Origin: Chitinophaga sancti
Lineage (GTDB): Bacteria > Bacteroidota > Bacteroidia > Chitinophagales > Chitinophagaceae
Length of the DNA: 64,000 nt
Direction of reading: 5' to 3'
Assembly (NCBI RefSeq): GCF_034087045.1
Contig: NZ_CP139247.1
Span: 744,001-808,000 of the forward strand
Shown here: one piece after another, positions 27,501-36,300 of the stretch
How positions within the stretch are numbered: position 1 is the stretch's first letter
How the letters are laid out: the number at the start of each line of letters is the position of its first letter
Position numbers and translations under genes: made by a program
The notes under the pieces: generated by a model
Told to the model about the DNA's origin: nothing
What the model saw: only the letters and a program-made list of their open reading frames with translations
Database searches by the model: none

Positions 27501-28247
27501 ATGAACATTTTTGGCTTCTGGAACGACTCCTATTACCTGATTATTATTTTACAGATTGTTTGTATTATTCATTGTCTTAAAACGGGCAAAAGGGACTACA
27601 TCTATCTCCTGATCTTATTACCCATGATCGGGTGTATCATCTACTTTGTCCGTGAAATATTACCAGAAATCAACAGGGGAGAGTTCCTACCTAACCTACA
27701 ACGGGTATTTTTCCCAAAAGCCGCTATCAGAGAGTGGGAACACCGTGTCAGGATTTCTGATACCGTTGCTAACAAAATGGGGCTGGCAGCCGCCTACGCT
27801 GACCAGCAACAATATGACAAAGCCATTTTACTGGCAGAAGAATGCCGGAAAAGTTTCCCTAAAGACTTAGGCATTTTACAACAGCTGGGACGTTTTTATT
27901 TCTTTGATCAGCGGTATGCGGACAGTATTGCCTACATGGAAAAAGCATTTGCACAGACAAATGCGAACCTGATCAAACAGGAAGATGAACTGATGTATGC
28001 CCGGGCGCTGGAAGCCACGGGTATGCTACCACCTGCTGAAGAGGTGTATAAGAAAGTGATTCGTGTACATCACGCTATCGATGCCATGTATTACTATGGC
28101 ATATTTCTCAAAAACCAAAACAGGAACAAAGAAGCGTTGCAACAGTTTCAGACCATTAAAGATGAGTTTCACCTGCACCCAAGATATGTACGCAGGATGA
28201 ATGCTCAGTGGCTACGACTCGCCAAGCGGGAAATGGCAGGTCTATAA
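27501..28247 (+). CDS. TPR-containing inner-membrane protein
   Basis: A 248-residue protein with two N-terminal hydrophobic segments (YYLIIILQIVCIIHCL and DYIYLLILLPMIGCIIYFV), a short linker, then helical TPR-like repeats from about residue 95. The repeats include AAYADQQQYDKAILLAEEC, LQQLGRFYFFDQRYADSIAY and FLKNQNRNKEALQQF. It probably serves as a scaffold on one face of the membrane. It starts 23 nt after the multi-PAS kinase and may be part of the same transcript, but no functional link is shown. Confidence 0.7.
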   Translation: MNIFGFWNDSYYLIIILQIVCIIHCLKTGKRDYIYLLILLPMIGCIIYFVREILPEINRGEFLPNLQRVFFPKAAIREWEHRVRISDTVANKMGLAAAYADQQQYDKAILLAEECRKSFPKDLGILQQLGRFYFFDQRYADSIAYMEKAFAQTNANLIKQEDELMYARALEATGMLPPAEEVYKKVIRVHHAIDAMYYYGIFLKNQNRNKEALQQFQTIKDEFHLHPRYVRRMNAQWLRLAKREMAGL

Positions 28248-28325
28248 ACCAACAACTCCCGGCGCCACAGTAATGCGATACTGCTTTGCCAGGAGTGTTT
28301 GTGACTATACTTATCGAACTGCTTG

Positions 28326-29180
28326 TCAACTGCTGATCTTGTGTACTACAAGATTATCATAGTAGATGTATCCATCTGCTGAAGCTTCCCAATAGTCTTC
28401 ACTACCGCCCCGGAAGGTGTGGAAGGTCAATCCTTTGATCAGGCGTTTGCTATCATTGGTTGTCCAGCGGATATCTCTGTCTAATACGATTGTATTATCG
28501 ATCACGTATTGAACGTGACCATCTGTGTTACTACCGGTATTGCTTTTTACATACAGGTGTACATGATACCATTGTCCTTTATTGAGGCTACCTGAAGAAG
28601 GGTACGATTTACCGAAAGTCTCTCCATAAGTACCTGATTGGTCTTTGAAGTAGAGGTAAGGTTGGAAGAACACACGGCCAGCATCGGTTTGATACCACAT
28701 GAGGCGTGCACTGCCACCATTGCCATCCCATCCAGGGTCGCCGCCGGTGTTGCCATCGCCGATGGAGAATCCGAAGCCCAGCTTACCACCTCTGGACCAT
28801 TCGAACTGACTATGAAAACGAATGTCATAGTCTACTTCGTAGGCAGAGCCGTCGGAGATGTCGACATTGCCGATAACGCCGCCAGCACCGGAGAGTGCGT
28901 TGGCAAGGAGTTTAATGCGGCAGTTACCATTGGAGATCCAGCAACGGCTATCGACCCAGCCGGTGATGTTGCCGAAGTCGGAGGCAGCCGAGGAGCTGGC
29001 GTAAGTACCATCGGCATAGTTGTTCCAGTTTACTGACCAGCTGCTGTTTATTGCTGAACCAACAGCAGTGGTTTGTAAGGCTGAGGCAGATGCGAGGGGC
29101 GGAGGTGAAGCGGCCTCCTTACTGCAAGCGCAGCATAAGGTGAGGGCGTAGAAAGCAAATACGCCGAGTTTTGATGTCAT
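28326..29180 (-). CDS. Lipoprotein with polysaccharide lyase (PL14/PL20-like) jelly-roll domain
   Basis: A 284-residue lipoprotein; the signal peptide ends in CCACS, with Cys19 the likeliest lipidation site. The domain at about 75-280 follows the PL14/PL20 beta-jelly-roll pattern: a YDIRFHSQFEWSRGGKLGFG strand pair, then GGSARLMWYQ, LNKGQWYHVHLYVK, GHVQYVIDNTIVL and FHTFRGGSEDYWEASADGY near the end. Members cleave alginate or glucuronan by beta-elimination, but exact substrate and catalytic residues cannot be read with certainty here. As a surface or periplasmic lipoprotein it could act with the nearby carbohydrate genes. It has its own transcript start after the 29262 terminator. Confidence 0.7.
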   Translation of the reverse strand: MTSKLGVFAFYALTLCCACSKEAASPPPLASASALQTTAVGSAINSSWSVNWNNYADGTYASSSAASDFGNITGWVDSRCWISNGNCRIKLLANALSGAGGVIGNVDISDGSAYEVDYDIRFHSQFEWSRGGKLGFGFSIGDGNTGGDPGWDGNGGSARLMWYQTDAGRVFFQPYLYFKDQSGTYGETFGKSYPSSGSLNKGQWYHVHLYVKSNTGSNTDGHVQYVIDNTIVLDRDIRWTTNDSKRLIKGLTFHTFRGGSEDYWEASADGYIYYDNLVVHKISS

Positions 29181-29261
29181 GTAATTTGGTTTAAAGAGGG
29201 AATAAATGGTTTTTCAGTAGGGATGTCGTATAGAAGGGAAGGAAGTACTATTGATATTATA

Positions 29262-29297
29262 AAAAAATGCTTCTGCCAAACAGCAGAAGCATTTTTT
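29262..29297 (-). terminator. Terminator after the T9SS metalloprotease gene
   Basis: A perfect 15-bp stem (29262-29276 with 29283-29297) and CAAACA loop; on the minus strand it ends in a T-run. A second GC-rich weak hairpin (GCAGG/CCTGC, about 29301-29318) lies between it and the stop codon, making a tandem pair. Confidence 0.75.
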
Positions 29298-29340
29298 ATG
29301 GCGCAGGCAGAGTCCTGCGGCCGCCTTAAAAAACGAGCGC

Positions 29341-31938
29341 CTATTTGGAAGAACGTCCGTTACTTACAATAATCTTTTGTCTTGATACTACCCGCTGCCG
29401 TTCATCTGCCACTGTAACTATGTACAGGCCTCCCGGCAATCCACTCACATTCAGGGAAATACTATTACCCGGCGCTATGCGCGAAATATGTTTCACACCA
29501 TTAATACCATATAATGTTACTACATACTTTGCTACCTTACCCGGCAGGGATACATTCACATATCCTGAAGCTGGATTTGGCCATACATGGCAGGTTGGCA
29601 CTTTTACTGTATCAATAGTAGTTGTATCAGGTACTACCGGTTCGTCAGGATAAGTAAATGGAAAATCGATCTGCGCCTGCTTAAACTGCATTTCCAGTTC
29701 ATCATCCCACTTAAATGCCGTATCTGCCTGTTTCTTCAGACTATATTTCACAGCACCACTCCAAAAATGCACAAACTCACCAAGATTCAGATCACGGGTA
29801 TACGCTCCATTATGCTGTGGGAAATATTCAGACAATAATGTAAAATACCTGTTCAGCGCTGCACTGGAATCAGAACGTGTATAAATAGGATAGAACCAGT
29901 CCCTGAACCAATGCGTACCTGGCTTAGGATAGTTCTCCACACCACCTATTACATCGTTGTAAGTGCCCTGTGCATCCTCATTCCAACCCAATCTCTTTTC
30001 CACATCATAAATGAATATCTCCATCCATTTACTATCATGCCATATTGCAAATGCAGGTGAATTCATTACACCCTTGCTACCACCTTCTACGATATGCCCA
30101 ACCTCATGTATCGATGCACCCACATTCCAATCACTTCTCGTGGTCCAGTCACCACCCAGATCAGCGACGTTGCGATAATCGTGTGAACTATCAAATACAG
30201 TAGCCGGATGACCACCTGAGAACCCGGTCACACTGTGGTATACCATGTTTAATTTCGGATCACTAAAGGTGCCGTAATTTGATTTTACATAATCCCACAC
30301 CTTTGTCATATCATCATTCATCCAGGTCACCGTGCGTGGTACAGCACTATCATAGTACATATTGATACTGCTATTGCTATATACTAACGATAATAGTTCT
30401 CTATGTTCAAACCAATGCTCCTTCCAGGTAGCAGGTGGTGTACTTGTCAACGTAGTATCACTCGCATATACCCATGCAGAATTACCAGCGCTGTTTTCTG
30501 CTCTTACGCGATAATAGTAAGTAGTGAGCGGAGACAATTCCAGTGAATAGAAATGAGTGGAGTTTGGATTTAATACTTTTGAAAAATCCCAGTTGCTGCT
30601 ATCAGCAGATCGCTCTAAACGATAATTGGTTTCAGTCGTTGAATTATCAGACCAGTCCAGAATAATCTGGTTGCCTGAAACGCTTGTGGTGACTAAGTCC
30701 GAAGGGGCCGCAGGTGCACCTGTAGGGAAAGAGCCACTACCAGTACCATAGATTTCCAATTCTGAGAACTGAATCAAATCATCGCCGTTATTCGCAGTAA
30801 TGTTTAAACGATAGTAGGTATAAGCAGTCGTGTTAGAGAAAACAAAGGTTCTCTTTTTTTGTCTGCCTGTGAATACCTGATTTGTTTCACTATGCAATGT
30901 TACCCACGTAGTACTGTCGTTAGAACCTTCAAACACCCAGTTTTTAGGATCTCTGCCATCCGCATCGTTTCCGGAGGTAATAGCATACTGTGTTGCTATA
31001 CCGGGATTAGCCAGATGATATATGACCCAGGTAGTTGGATTGTATGCGAGGTATTTGGTGTAGATGCCGTTGTCAACTGCTTTTGCAATACCTTCTCCAC
31101 CAGTAGTATTAAACTGGTCTGAAACTTTTCCATTTACATAATCAGTCAGATCAATGGCATAAGGTGCAGCGGCAGTTCTTACTACACCTGATTTTGCGAT
31201 AGCAGACACACCCACTGAGTTGATGGCTCTCACGTGGTAAATGTAAGCCGTTCCTACACTCAGACCGCTATCGGCATAGTGATGCACATTTGCCGCTACA
31301 GTATCCAGCGTATTGAAAGTAACCCCATCAATAGAACTGGAAACGATAAAGCCTGTTTCATTCGTAGAATTATCCGACCAGCTCAGGTATGCATTGTATC
31401 CTGAAATGCTGGCGGTGAGTTGAGTGGGTGCCGCAGGCCCTGCAGCTGATCCGGACAGTCTCCATTCTGAAAACTGGATGGAACCAGCGCCATTGCTGGC
31501 AGTGATGTGCAAGCGAAAATAAAGGTAAGCAGCAGTACCGGATACGGTGTAAGTGTTAGTCTGGTAACGGGCTGCAAATGTTTGTGCAGTCTGACTATCC
31601 AGTGTAACCCAGTTACTGCCGTCATTGGAACCTAAGAGCACCCAATCCTTAGGGTCTCTGGTCGATGCATCATTGGCAGAAGAAACAGCGTATTGGCTTA
31701 AAATGGCTGAATAGGCCGACTGATACTGCACCCAGATGTCTGTGTGGGCAGTATAGTACTTGGTGTTTACATCATTGTCAGTGATACTCTGATAGTTTTC
31801 CTTTGCGTTGTCATCGTTGTAATACTGTACAGTGACGGTACCTCCATTTGCGGTAAGGTCTGTCTGGGCAAGGGCGCCAAGACTACTGCATAGGCATACA
31901 GCGAACAAAGATAGCTTTGTAAAATTACGGGTCATCAT
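29341..31938 (-). CDS. T9SS-exported discoidin/fibronectin-III protein with HExxH metallopeptidase-like domain
   Basis: An 865-residue exported protein. After the signal peptide (ending LGALAQ) come two F5/8 type C (discoidin-like) domains (about 25-165 and 265-400), each followed by a fibronectin III domain (about 170-255 and 410-500). A catalytic-looking domain (about 510-770) contains SIHEVGHIVE with His611, Glu612 and His615, a zincin HExxH motif. The C-terminus has VWPNPASGYVNVSL and ends in a typical T9SS sorting domain (GLPGGLYIVTV). It should bind glycans or surfaces and cut protein. The third zinc ligand is not certain. OmpR-type repeats lie upstream at 32062-32091. Confidence 0.8.
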   Translation of the reverse strand: MMTRNFTKLSLFAVCLCSSLGALAQTDLTANGGTVTVQYYNDDNAKENYQSITDNDVNTKYYTAHTDIWVQYQSAYSAILSQYAVSSANDASTRDPKDWVLLGSNDGSNWVTLDSQTAQTFAARYQTNTYTVSGTAAYLYFRLHITASNGAGSIQFSEWRLSGSAAGPAAPTQLTASISGYNAYLSWSDNSTNETGFIVSSSIDGVTFNTLDTVAANVHHYADSGLSVGTAYIYHVRAINSVGVSAIAKSGVVRTAAAPYAIDLTDYVNGKVSDQFNTTGGEGIAKAVDNGIYTKYLAYNPTTWVIYHLANPGIATQYAITSGNDADGRDPKNWVFEGSNDSTTWVTLHSETNQVFTGRQKKRTFVFSNTTAYTYYRLNITANNGDDLIQFSELEIYGTGSGSFPTGAPAAPSDLVTTSVSGNQIILDWSDNSTTETNYRLERSADSSNWDFSKVLNPNSTHFYSLELSPLTTYYYRVRAENSAGNSAWVYASDTTLTSTPPATWKEHWFEHRELLSLVYSNSSINMYYDSAVPRTVTWMNDDMTKVWDYVKSNYGTFSDPKLNMVYHSVTGFSGGHPATVFDSSHDYRNVADLGGDWTTRSDWNVGASIHEVGHIVEGGSKGVMNSPAFAIWHDSKWMEIFIYDVEKRLGWNEDAQGTYNDVIGGVENYPKPGTHWFRDWFYPIYTRSDSSAALNRYFTLLSEYFPQHNGAYTRDLNLGEFVHFWSGAVKYSLKKQADTAFKWDDELEMQFKQAQIDFPFTYPDEPVVPDTTTIDTVKVPTCHVWPNPASGYVNVSLPGKVAKYVVTLYGINGVKHISRIAPGNSISLNVSGLPGGLYIVTVADERQRVVSRQKIIVSNGRSSK

Positions 31939-32061
31939 AAAGGGCGTTATGCGTTTAGTTAATAAAGTGCGCTCTAAAAATGTGGCTGTCGATTTTGGTC
32001 TACAGTGTCAGGTCAACACGATTCTATATAAAAATAAGCACAGGTCGGTTACAAACCTGTC

Positions 32062-32091
32062 AATGGATTTCAAATGGATTGTTAATAGATA
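32062..32091. promoter_or_regulatory. Direct-repeat box, 11-bp period, upstream of the T9SS metalloprotease gene
   Basis: AATGGATT, AATGGATT and AATAGATA start at 32062, 32073 and 32084, exactly 11 bp apart, with TCA and GTT spacers. OmpR/PhoB-family regulators bind such 11-bp direct repeats. The same arrangement occurs at 34737-34766. The box lies 124-153 bp upstream of the minus-strand metalloprotease start. Confidence 0.5.
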
Positions 32092-33512
32092 TTAAAGATA
32101 TCTTTCAGAGATTTTTTTGCAGCGTGGTAGCCACACATGCCGTGAACGCCGCCACCGGGAGGGGTTGCAGAAGAACAAACATAAATACCTTTTGCAGGGG
32201 TGCTATAGGGAGAGAGTCTGATAGCAGGTCTTGTATATAGTTGTGTAATATCTAATATTCCACCATTGATATCGCCACCAATGTAGTTGGGATTGTAGTC
32301 TTCCATTTGCCGGGTGTTCATGGTATGCCTGCCAATAATGCGATCACGGAAACCGGGGGCAAAGCGCTCAACCTGATTCTCGATTTGCGTAGTCATGTCT
32401 ACGATAGAACCATGGGGAACGTGGCAATAGGCCCAGGCAGTATGGCTGCCTTCAGGAGCACGGGTTGGGTCGAAGATGCTTTGCTGTGCCAGCAATACAA
32501 AAGGGTTATCAGGATGATGCCCTTTTGAAGTGAGTTGTTCATTGGCCGTGATCTCTTCCAGTGTATTGCCCAGATGCAGGGTACCAGCTTTGCGGCAATG
32601 TTCATTGGTAAAAGGGATCGGACCATCCAATGCCCAGTCTATTTTGAATACGCCCATACCGTACCGATAGCGTTGCAATTGGTATTTGTATAGTCCTTTT
32701 ATTTTGTCGCCTGCTATTTCCAGTAATTGCTTAGGTGTTACATCCAACAATATAGTGCGGGCAGGAGGCAGGTCATTTAATGAGCGTACATAAGTATTCG
32801 TTTGTATCTCGCCGCCGATAGATTCGAAGTAAGCTGCCAGTGCATTGGCGATGGCTTGTGAGCCTCCTTGTGGTGCAGGCCATCCCTGCAGGTGACCATT
32901 GGCTAATAAGACCATTCCTATAGCCGCTGTAGTGAGGTTGGTCAATGGCTGAATAGCATGTGCCGCCATTCCGGCAAATAAGCCTCTGGCCGCCTTTCCC
33001 TGAAATTTATTCGCTAGGGTTCTGGCCGGTAATAACGCTTTCAGCCCAAAACGCACCATAGCACCGGGATGCTTTGGAAACGCCAATGGACCCAGTAATG
33101 CAGGTGCCAACGCTGGCCAATCCCTCACTACCGGGTCCATGAGTTGATGATATGTATGTTCATCTATGCCAAGTCCTTTGGCTGTCTCATCCAGTGAGCG
33201 ATTTAATACAGCTGCTGTACCATCGTCAAATGGGTGTGCAGCGGCCACTTCAGGTTGCAGGAATTTCAGTCCATAATCTGCCAGTGGCAGTGTGCTAAAA
33301 AACGGCGATCCTGCTGCTAAAGGATGAATGGCAGCGCATACGTCATGTACAAAACCAGGCAAGGTAAGTTCTTTGGAACGGAGGCCGCCACCAATGGTAT
33401 CCCTACCTTCCAACAGTAATACCTGTATACCCTGCTGTTGCAGGGTGATAGCTGCCGCCAGGCCGTTGGGACCTGCACCTACTACGATTGCATCATATGC
33501 CTGTTTGTTCAT
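32082..33512 (-). CDS. FAD-dependent oxidoreductase, phytoene desaturase-like
   Basis: A 476-residue flavoprotein. It opens with a Rossmann dinucleotide motif IVVGAGPNGLAAAITL and then LLLEGRDTIGGGLRS, the arrangement of CrtI-type phytoene desaturases and related amine oxidase-fold enzymes. The C-terminal FAD-binding segment is present near GIYVCSSATPPGGGVHGMCG. It has no signal peptide. No carotenoid genes (crtB, crtZ) are nearby, so the substrate is open; the wider family includes retinol saturase-like and uncharacterised dehydrogenases. It stands alone on the minus strand. Confidence 0.85.
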   Translation of the reverse strand: MNKQAYDAIVVGAGPNGLAAAITLQQQGIQVLLLEGRDTIGGGLRSKELTLPGFVHDVCAAIHPLAAGSPFFSTLPLADYGLKFLQPEVAAAHPFDDGTAAVLNRSLDETAKGLGIDEHTYHQLMDPVVRDWPALAPALLGPLAFPKHPGAMVRFGLKALLPARTLANKFQGKAARGLFAGMAAHAIQPLTNLTTAAIGMVLLANGHLQGWPAPQGGSQAIANALAAYFESIGGEIQTNTYVRSLNDLPPARTILLDVTPKQLLEIAGDKIKGLYKYQLQRYRYGMGVFKIDWALDGPIPFTNEHCRKAGTLHLGNTLEEITANEQLTSKGHHPDNPFVLLAQQSIFDPTRAPEGSHTAWAYCHVPHGSIVDMTTQIENQVERFAPGFRDRIIGRHTMNTRQMEDYNPNYIGGDINGGILDITQLYTRPAIRLSPYSTPAKGIYVCSSATPPGGGVHGMCGYHAAKKSLKDIFNIY

Positions 33513-33660
33513 ATTGTTATTAAGATTGCCCCGCTTCGATGGTACTTTCAGACAATGTATACCATTTATCTACCTTATCCAAAATTACGTAAATGCATCA
33601 CTACTATAAGGCCTCAATCAATAACGCAGCATTTCAAACTTCCATTATTTTAATAAAAAT

Positions 33661-33688
33661 AATGGCATCACAAAATTGCGATGCCATT
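33661..33688 (-). terminator. Terminator after the 83-residue small protein gene
   Basis: ATGGCATC pairs with GATGCCAT around an inner CAA/TTG pairing; on the minus strand the hairpin is followed by TTATTTTTATT. It lies 22 nt after the small gene's stop. A second A/T-rich inverted repeat (CCATTATTTT / AAAATAATGG) overlaps its far side. Confidence 0.55.
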
Positions 33689-33710
33689 CCAATCCATTAC
33701 CTGGGGCACT

Positions 33711-33962
33711 TTATCGTTCCATCATATCAAGGATATCAGTCCAGATAATTCTCGCGATCTGCTCACTCTCCACCATTCTGATCCGATCTGCCGGCATCAC
33801 CATACTGTCTTCCTGCCAATCCATATTATCCGGCATAAAATCTTTCAGAATGTTACCACTTGTGATTACTTCATAGGTGGTTTCATGACGTACTTCGTTT
33901 ACACTGATCACAATTTGATAGGACCGACCCTCTATATATACTGTAATTGTATTCTTTTCCAT
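33711..33962 (-). CDS. Small protein, function unknown
   Basis: An 83-residue acidic protein from MEKNTITV; the frame could begin three residues earlier. It has no signal peptide or membrane segment. The pattern of short strands (TITVYIEGRSYQIVISV) then helical C-terminus (SEQIARIIWTDILDMMER) suggests a compact alpha/beta fold. I do not recognise it. Support comes from the ORF, an adjacent terminator, and a 7-bp hairpin (TTGCGAC/GTCGCAA at 33987-34005) 25 nt upstream of the start. Confidence 0.5.
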   Translation of the reverse strand: MEKNTITVYIEGRSYQIVISVNEVRHETTYEVITSGNILKDFMPDNMDWQEDSMVMPADRIRMVESEQIARIIWTDILDMMER

Positions 33963-34044
33963 AACAAACAAAAATTAGTTGTGCTATTGCGACAATAGGT
34001 CGCAACAGTGGGGTACAAAGGCTGTAAGATCAGATATAAGAAAG

Positions 34045-34212
34045 CTAACCATGATTGGCCACGCGATGTCCCGCTTTTTTCGCCACGCCGGTAGGATGGG
34101 GTCCCCTGTTTTTTTCCTTGTTGGTGGTCAGGCCAATGGCTTCAGCCTGACTGGGGTGCTTCACTTTCTTTCCACTTTCATGCTTTGTTCCTTCATTCTG
34201 GTTTTTTGCCAT
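34045..34212 (-). CDS. Small basic protein, function unknown
   Basis: A 55-residue protein from MAKNQNEGTKHESGKK, rich in Lys, Gly, His and Asn, with no hydrophobic segment. The composition and the pattern KKVKHPSQAEAIG recall small, disordered stress- or nucleic-acid-associated proteins of Bacteroidota, but I cannot name a family. The frame extends upstream to 34266; the added 18 residues include two cysteines and look unlike the rest, so I chose the inner ATG. It is the last minus-strand gene before the hairpin-rich gap. Confidence 0.5.
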   Translation of the reverse strand: MAKNQNEGTKHESGKKVKHPSQAEAIGLTTNKEKNRGPHPTGVAKKAGHRVANHG

Positions 34213-34424
34213 GTCAACTTCGCATTTTAATGGGTGAGTAATAGAAGAACACTTTAGGTAAATCAAAAGGTTTGCCAGCTTGTGAAGGAGAGGGTTAAAT
34301 AATGTTAACTAGATGACAATCAACACACAATAGATAATATTTGTTTACTGCGTCAGGGGTAGGTAGGTCTGTATATATGTCTACAAAGTATTCCAATAGT
34401 CTCCTTACTTAAGTTAAGTACTCC

Positions 34425-34466
34425 CAACCCCGGCCGATTTGCCTCCGGCAAAATCGACCGGGGTTG
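34425..34466. terminator. Long GC-rich hairpin (first of a tandem pair)
   Basis: About 19 bp of stem with one wobble and one bulge; the apex reads TTTGCC/GGCAAA around TCC. The apex is shared with the hairpins at 18343 and 57151. It lies in a divergent intergenic region with no gene ending here. Confidence 0.5.
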
Positions 34467-34470
34467 AATT

Positions 34471-34513
34471 CGCCCATACTATGTTTTATCTTGAGTAAAA
34501 CATAGTATGGGCG
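34471..34513. terminator. Perfect 18-bp hairpin (second of a tandem pair)
   Basis: Positions 34471-34488 pair perfectly with 34496-34513 around a 7-nt loop. It starts 4 nt after the first hairpin. The stem ends TTTTA/TAAAA at the apex. Confidence 0.5.
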
Positions 34514-34736
34514 AGGGTAACAATTAATTTAATAACCGCATACTACATACCAGGGGGCTAATAAGAATGAAAAACCTGTTGAGACCTGGTTCTCGGCCTG
34601 GCTTGCAGCATGCAATCTAAACTACAGAATACTTGTTGCGTGGTAAATTTTAGCACAAAGGAGAGGACACCGCCTCTATTAATAACGTTAAAACTATGTA
34701 TTGCTAAATTACCGATACCATTCATTAAAAGTTGTC

Positions 34737-34766
34737 AATGAATTTCAAACGAATTGTAAATGAAAT
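34737..34766 (+). promoter_or_regulatory. Direct-repeat box with 11-bp period before the kinase/OmpR operon
   Basis: AATGAATT, AACGAATT and AATGAAAT begin at 34737, 34748 and 34759, each 11 bp apart with 3-bp spacers. This is the geometry of PhoB/OmpR-family boxes. The box ends 21 nt before the kinase ATG, so the regulator encoded at 36301 may control its own operon. Confidence 0.6.
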
Positions 34767-34787
34767 TTAAATTCCCGATATTTAAAT

Positions 34788-36287
34788 ATGAACAGAAAAA
34801 CGCGGTTGGAGTTTAAACTGGCGATTGAAAGAATATATTTGTCTTTCAGGAATTATTACATGAGGCATCCGGTTAAGGTTTACATTACTTCTTCTGTCAT
34901 TTGTTTCATTATATTGGCAATAGTCCAGATCATGTTAGTTTACAATACCTACGATCTGCTAAACAGAAGATTCTACTATGAAAAGAAAGGACGTATCAAT
35001 GAACGTTATACAAAGGCAATCATCAACGACCACGTCTTCCCGGGGGGGAAAGATATTATTGATGGCCTGTTAACACCGCAATACCATGAACTCGAAAAAC
35101 TTTACCAAGCCGGTGATACCGCCCGTTTCAATCGTGCATCCCAGATAATACTCCGGAGTGTTTTCAATACTCTCATCAACAAACAAAACGCAGAAGCGCT
35201 GCTAAGAGATATCAAACTCAAAGAAGGCATTCACGATTCACTCAGGTACCTGCTTGTCGTATCCCGTATAGACCTCCAATTCGCTGATTTAAAATATGTG
35301 AACATCTATGACAAGCGAAAAAAATACCCGCTTATAGACGATACTATTCAGACACCAAAGGGAATCAAAATATTCGGCGACCTGGCAAACCCCGATGAGC
35401 AAAGTCAGATCATCGGTCTTTTTGTATCAGATCCAAAACCGTATACATACGCCATTAGTTTTTCACTCTACGCCGATCCTTACAACCGACGGCAGGTAGT
35501 GTTCAAACAAATGCAGGGCATCCTCACCATGAGTCTGCTCTCGGTATTGGCCATCATCATCCTGTTCTTCATCACGCTCCGCAACTGGATCAAACAGAAG
35601 CATATTGCCGATGTAAAAACAGATTTCATCAACAATATCACCCACGAATTCCATACGCCACTCTCAGCTATCATGGTGGCCAATAAAAACATCCAGAACG
35701 AACGGGTGCTCGAAAACAAAACCGCCATCCGCTCCCTCTCCGACATCATAGAGCGACAATCACAGCGATTGAAGCTACTGATCGGCCAGGTGCTGGACAT
35801 TGCTACTATCGATAACTTATACGTACAGAAAGGCCCTGAAGACCTGAATGTGCTGATCAGTGAGATACTCACCGACTTTAGTATCAAGTTCCCTTCAGAC
35901 AACCTGCAATTGTCTTTTATACCTGCCCCGGAAACAATTATAGTCGATGCAGACAGTTTTCATTTTACCACCCTGCTGCTCAATCTCCTCGATAACGCAG
36001 TGAAATACAACCTGCAGGAGGTAAAACATATACAGGTCGCCACCATAGAAACAGAAACTGATATACAGATCTCGATCAGTGATAATGGAATTGGTATGGA
36101 TAAAGAAACAATCCGTTATATCTTTGACAAGTTCTACCGAAATCAGAAAGATCTGACACAAAATGCCAAGGGTTTAGGACTTGGCCTGCATTATGTAAAG
36201 CAATGCATAGATGCTCACCAATGGACAGTAAAAGTAGAGAGCGAGCCTGGCATGGGAAGTACATTTGTAATCATTATACCTAAGTGA
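34788..36287 (+). CDS. Membrane sensor histidine kinase
   Basis: A 499-residue kinase with two membrane segments (about 31-52 and 246-265) flanking a periplasmic sensor region of about 190 residues. HisKA has ITHEFHTPLSAI with phospho-acceptor His286. HATPase_c has LLDNAVKYN, ISDNGIGMD, IFDKFYRN and KGLGLGLHYVKQ. The layout matches RprX-type kinases of Bacteroidota. The gene stands 13 nt before an OmpR-family regulator gene, its evident partner. A triple direct repeat lies directly upstream, suggesting autoregulation. The signal is unknown. Confidence 0.92.
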   Translation: MNRKTRLEFKLAIERIYLSFRNYYMRHPVKVYITSSVICFIILAIVQIMLVYNTYDLLNRRFYYEKKGRINERYTKAIINDHVFPGGKDIIDGLLTPQYHELEKLYQAGDTARFNRASQIILRSVFNTLINKQNAEALLRDIKLKEGIHDSLRYLLVVSRIDLQFADLKYVNIYDKRKKYPLIDDTIQTPKGIKIFGDLANPDEQSQIIGLFVSDPKPYTYAISFSLYADPYNRRQVVFKQMQGILTMSLLSVLAIIILFFITLRNWIKQKHIADVKTDFINNITHEFHTPLSAIMVANKNIQNERVLENKTAIRSLSDIIERQSQRLKLLIGQVLDIATIDNLYVQKGPEDLNVLISEILTDFSIKFPSDNLQLSFIPAPETIIVDADSFHFTTLLLNLLDNAVKYNLQEVKHIQVATIETETDIQISISDNGIGMDKETIRYIFDKFYRNQKDLTQNAKGLGLGLHYVKQCIDAHQWTVKVESEPGMGSTFVIIIPK

Positions 36288-36300
36288 AAATTGTAAGGGG

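Larger units (their letters stand above)
34213..34787. other. 575-bp divergent gap with two hairpins and a regulator box
   Basis: The gap between the minus-strand small basic protein gene and the plus-strand kinase gene contains two strong hairpins (34425-34466 and 34471-34513) that look like terminators but end no visible gene. It also contains a tiny ORF (34567-34620, 17 residues, Arg/Gly-rich, unsupported) and the direct-repeat box at 34737-34766. An unannotated small RNA or a lost gene is possible. Confidence 0.5.

Noticed and set aside
34567..34620. 17-residue Arg/Gly-rich ORF
   Set aside because: Too short and without promoter or homology evidence; kept only as a note in the gap entry.
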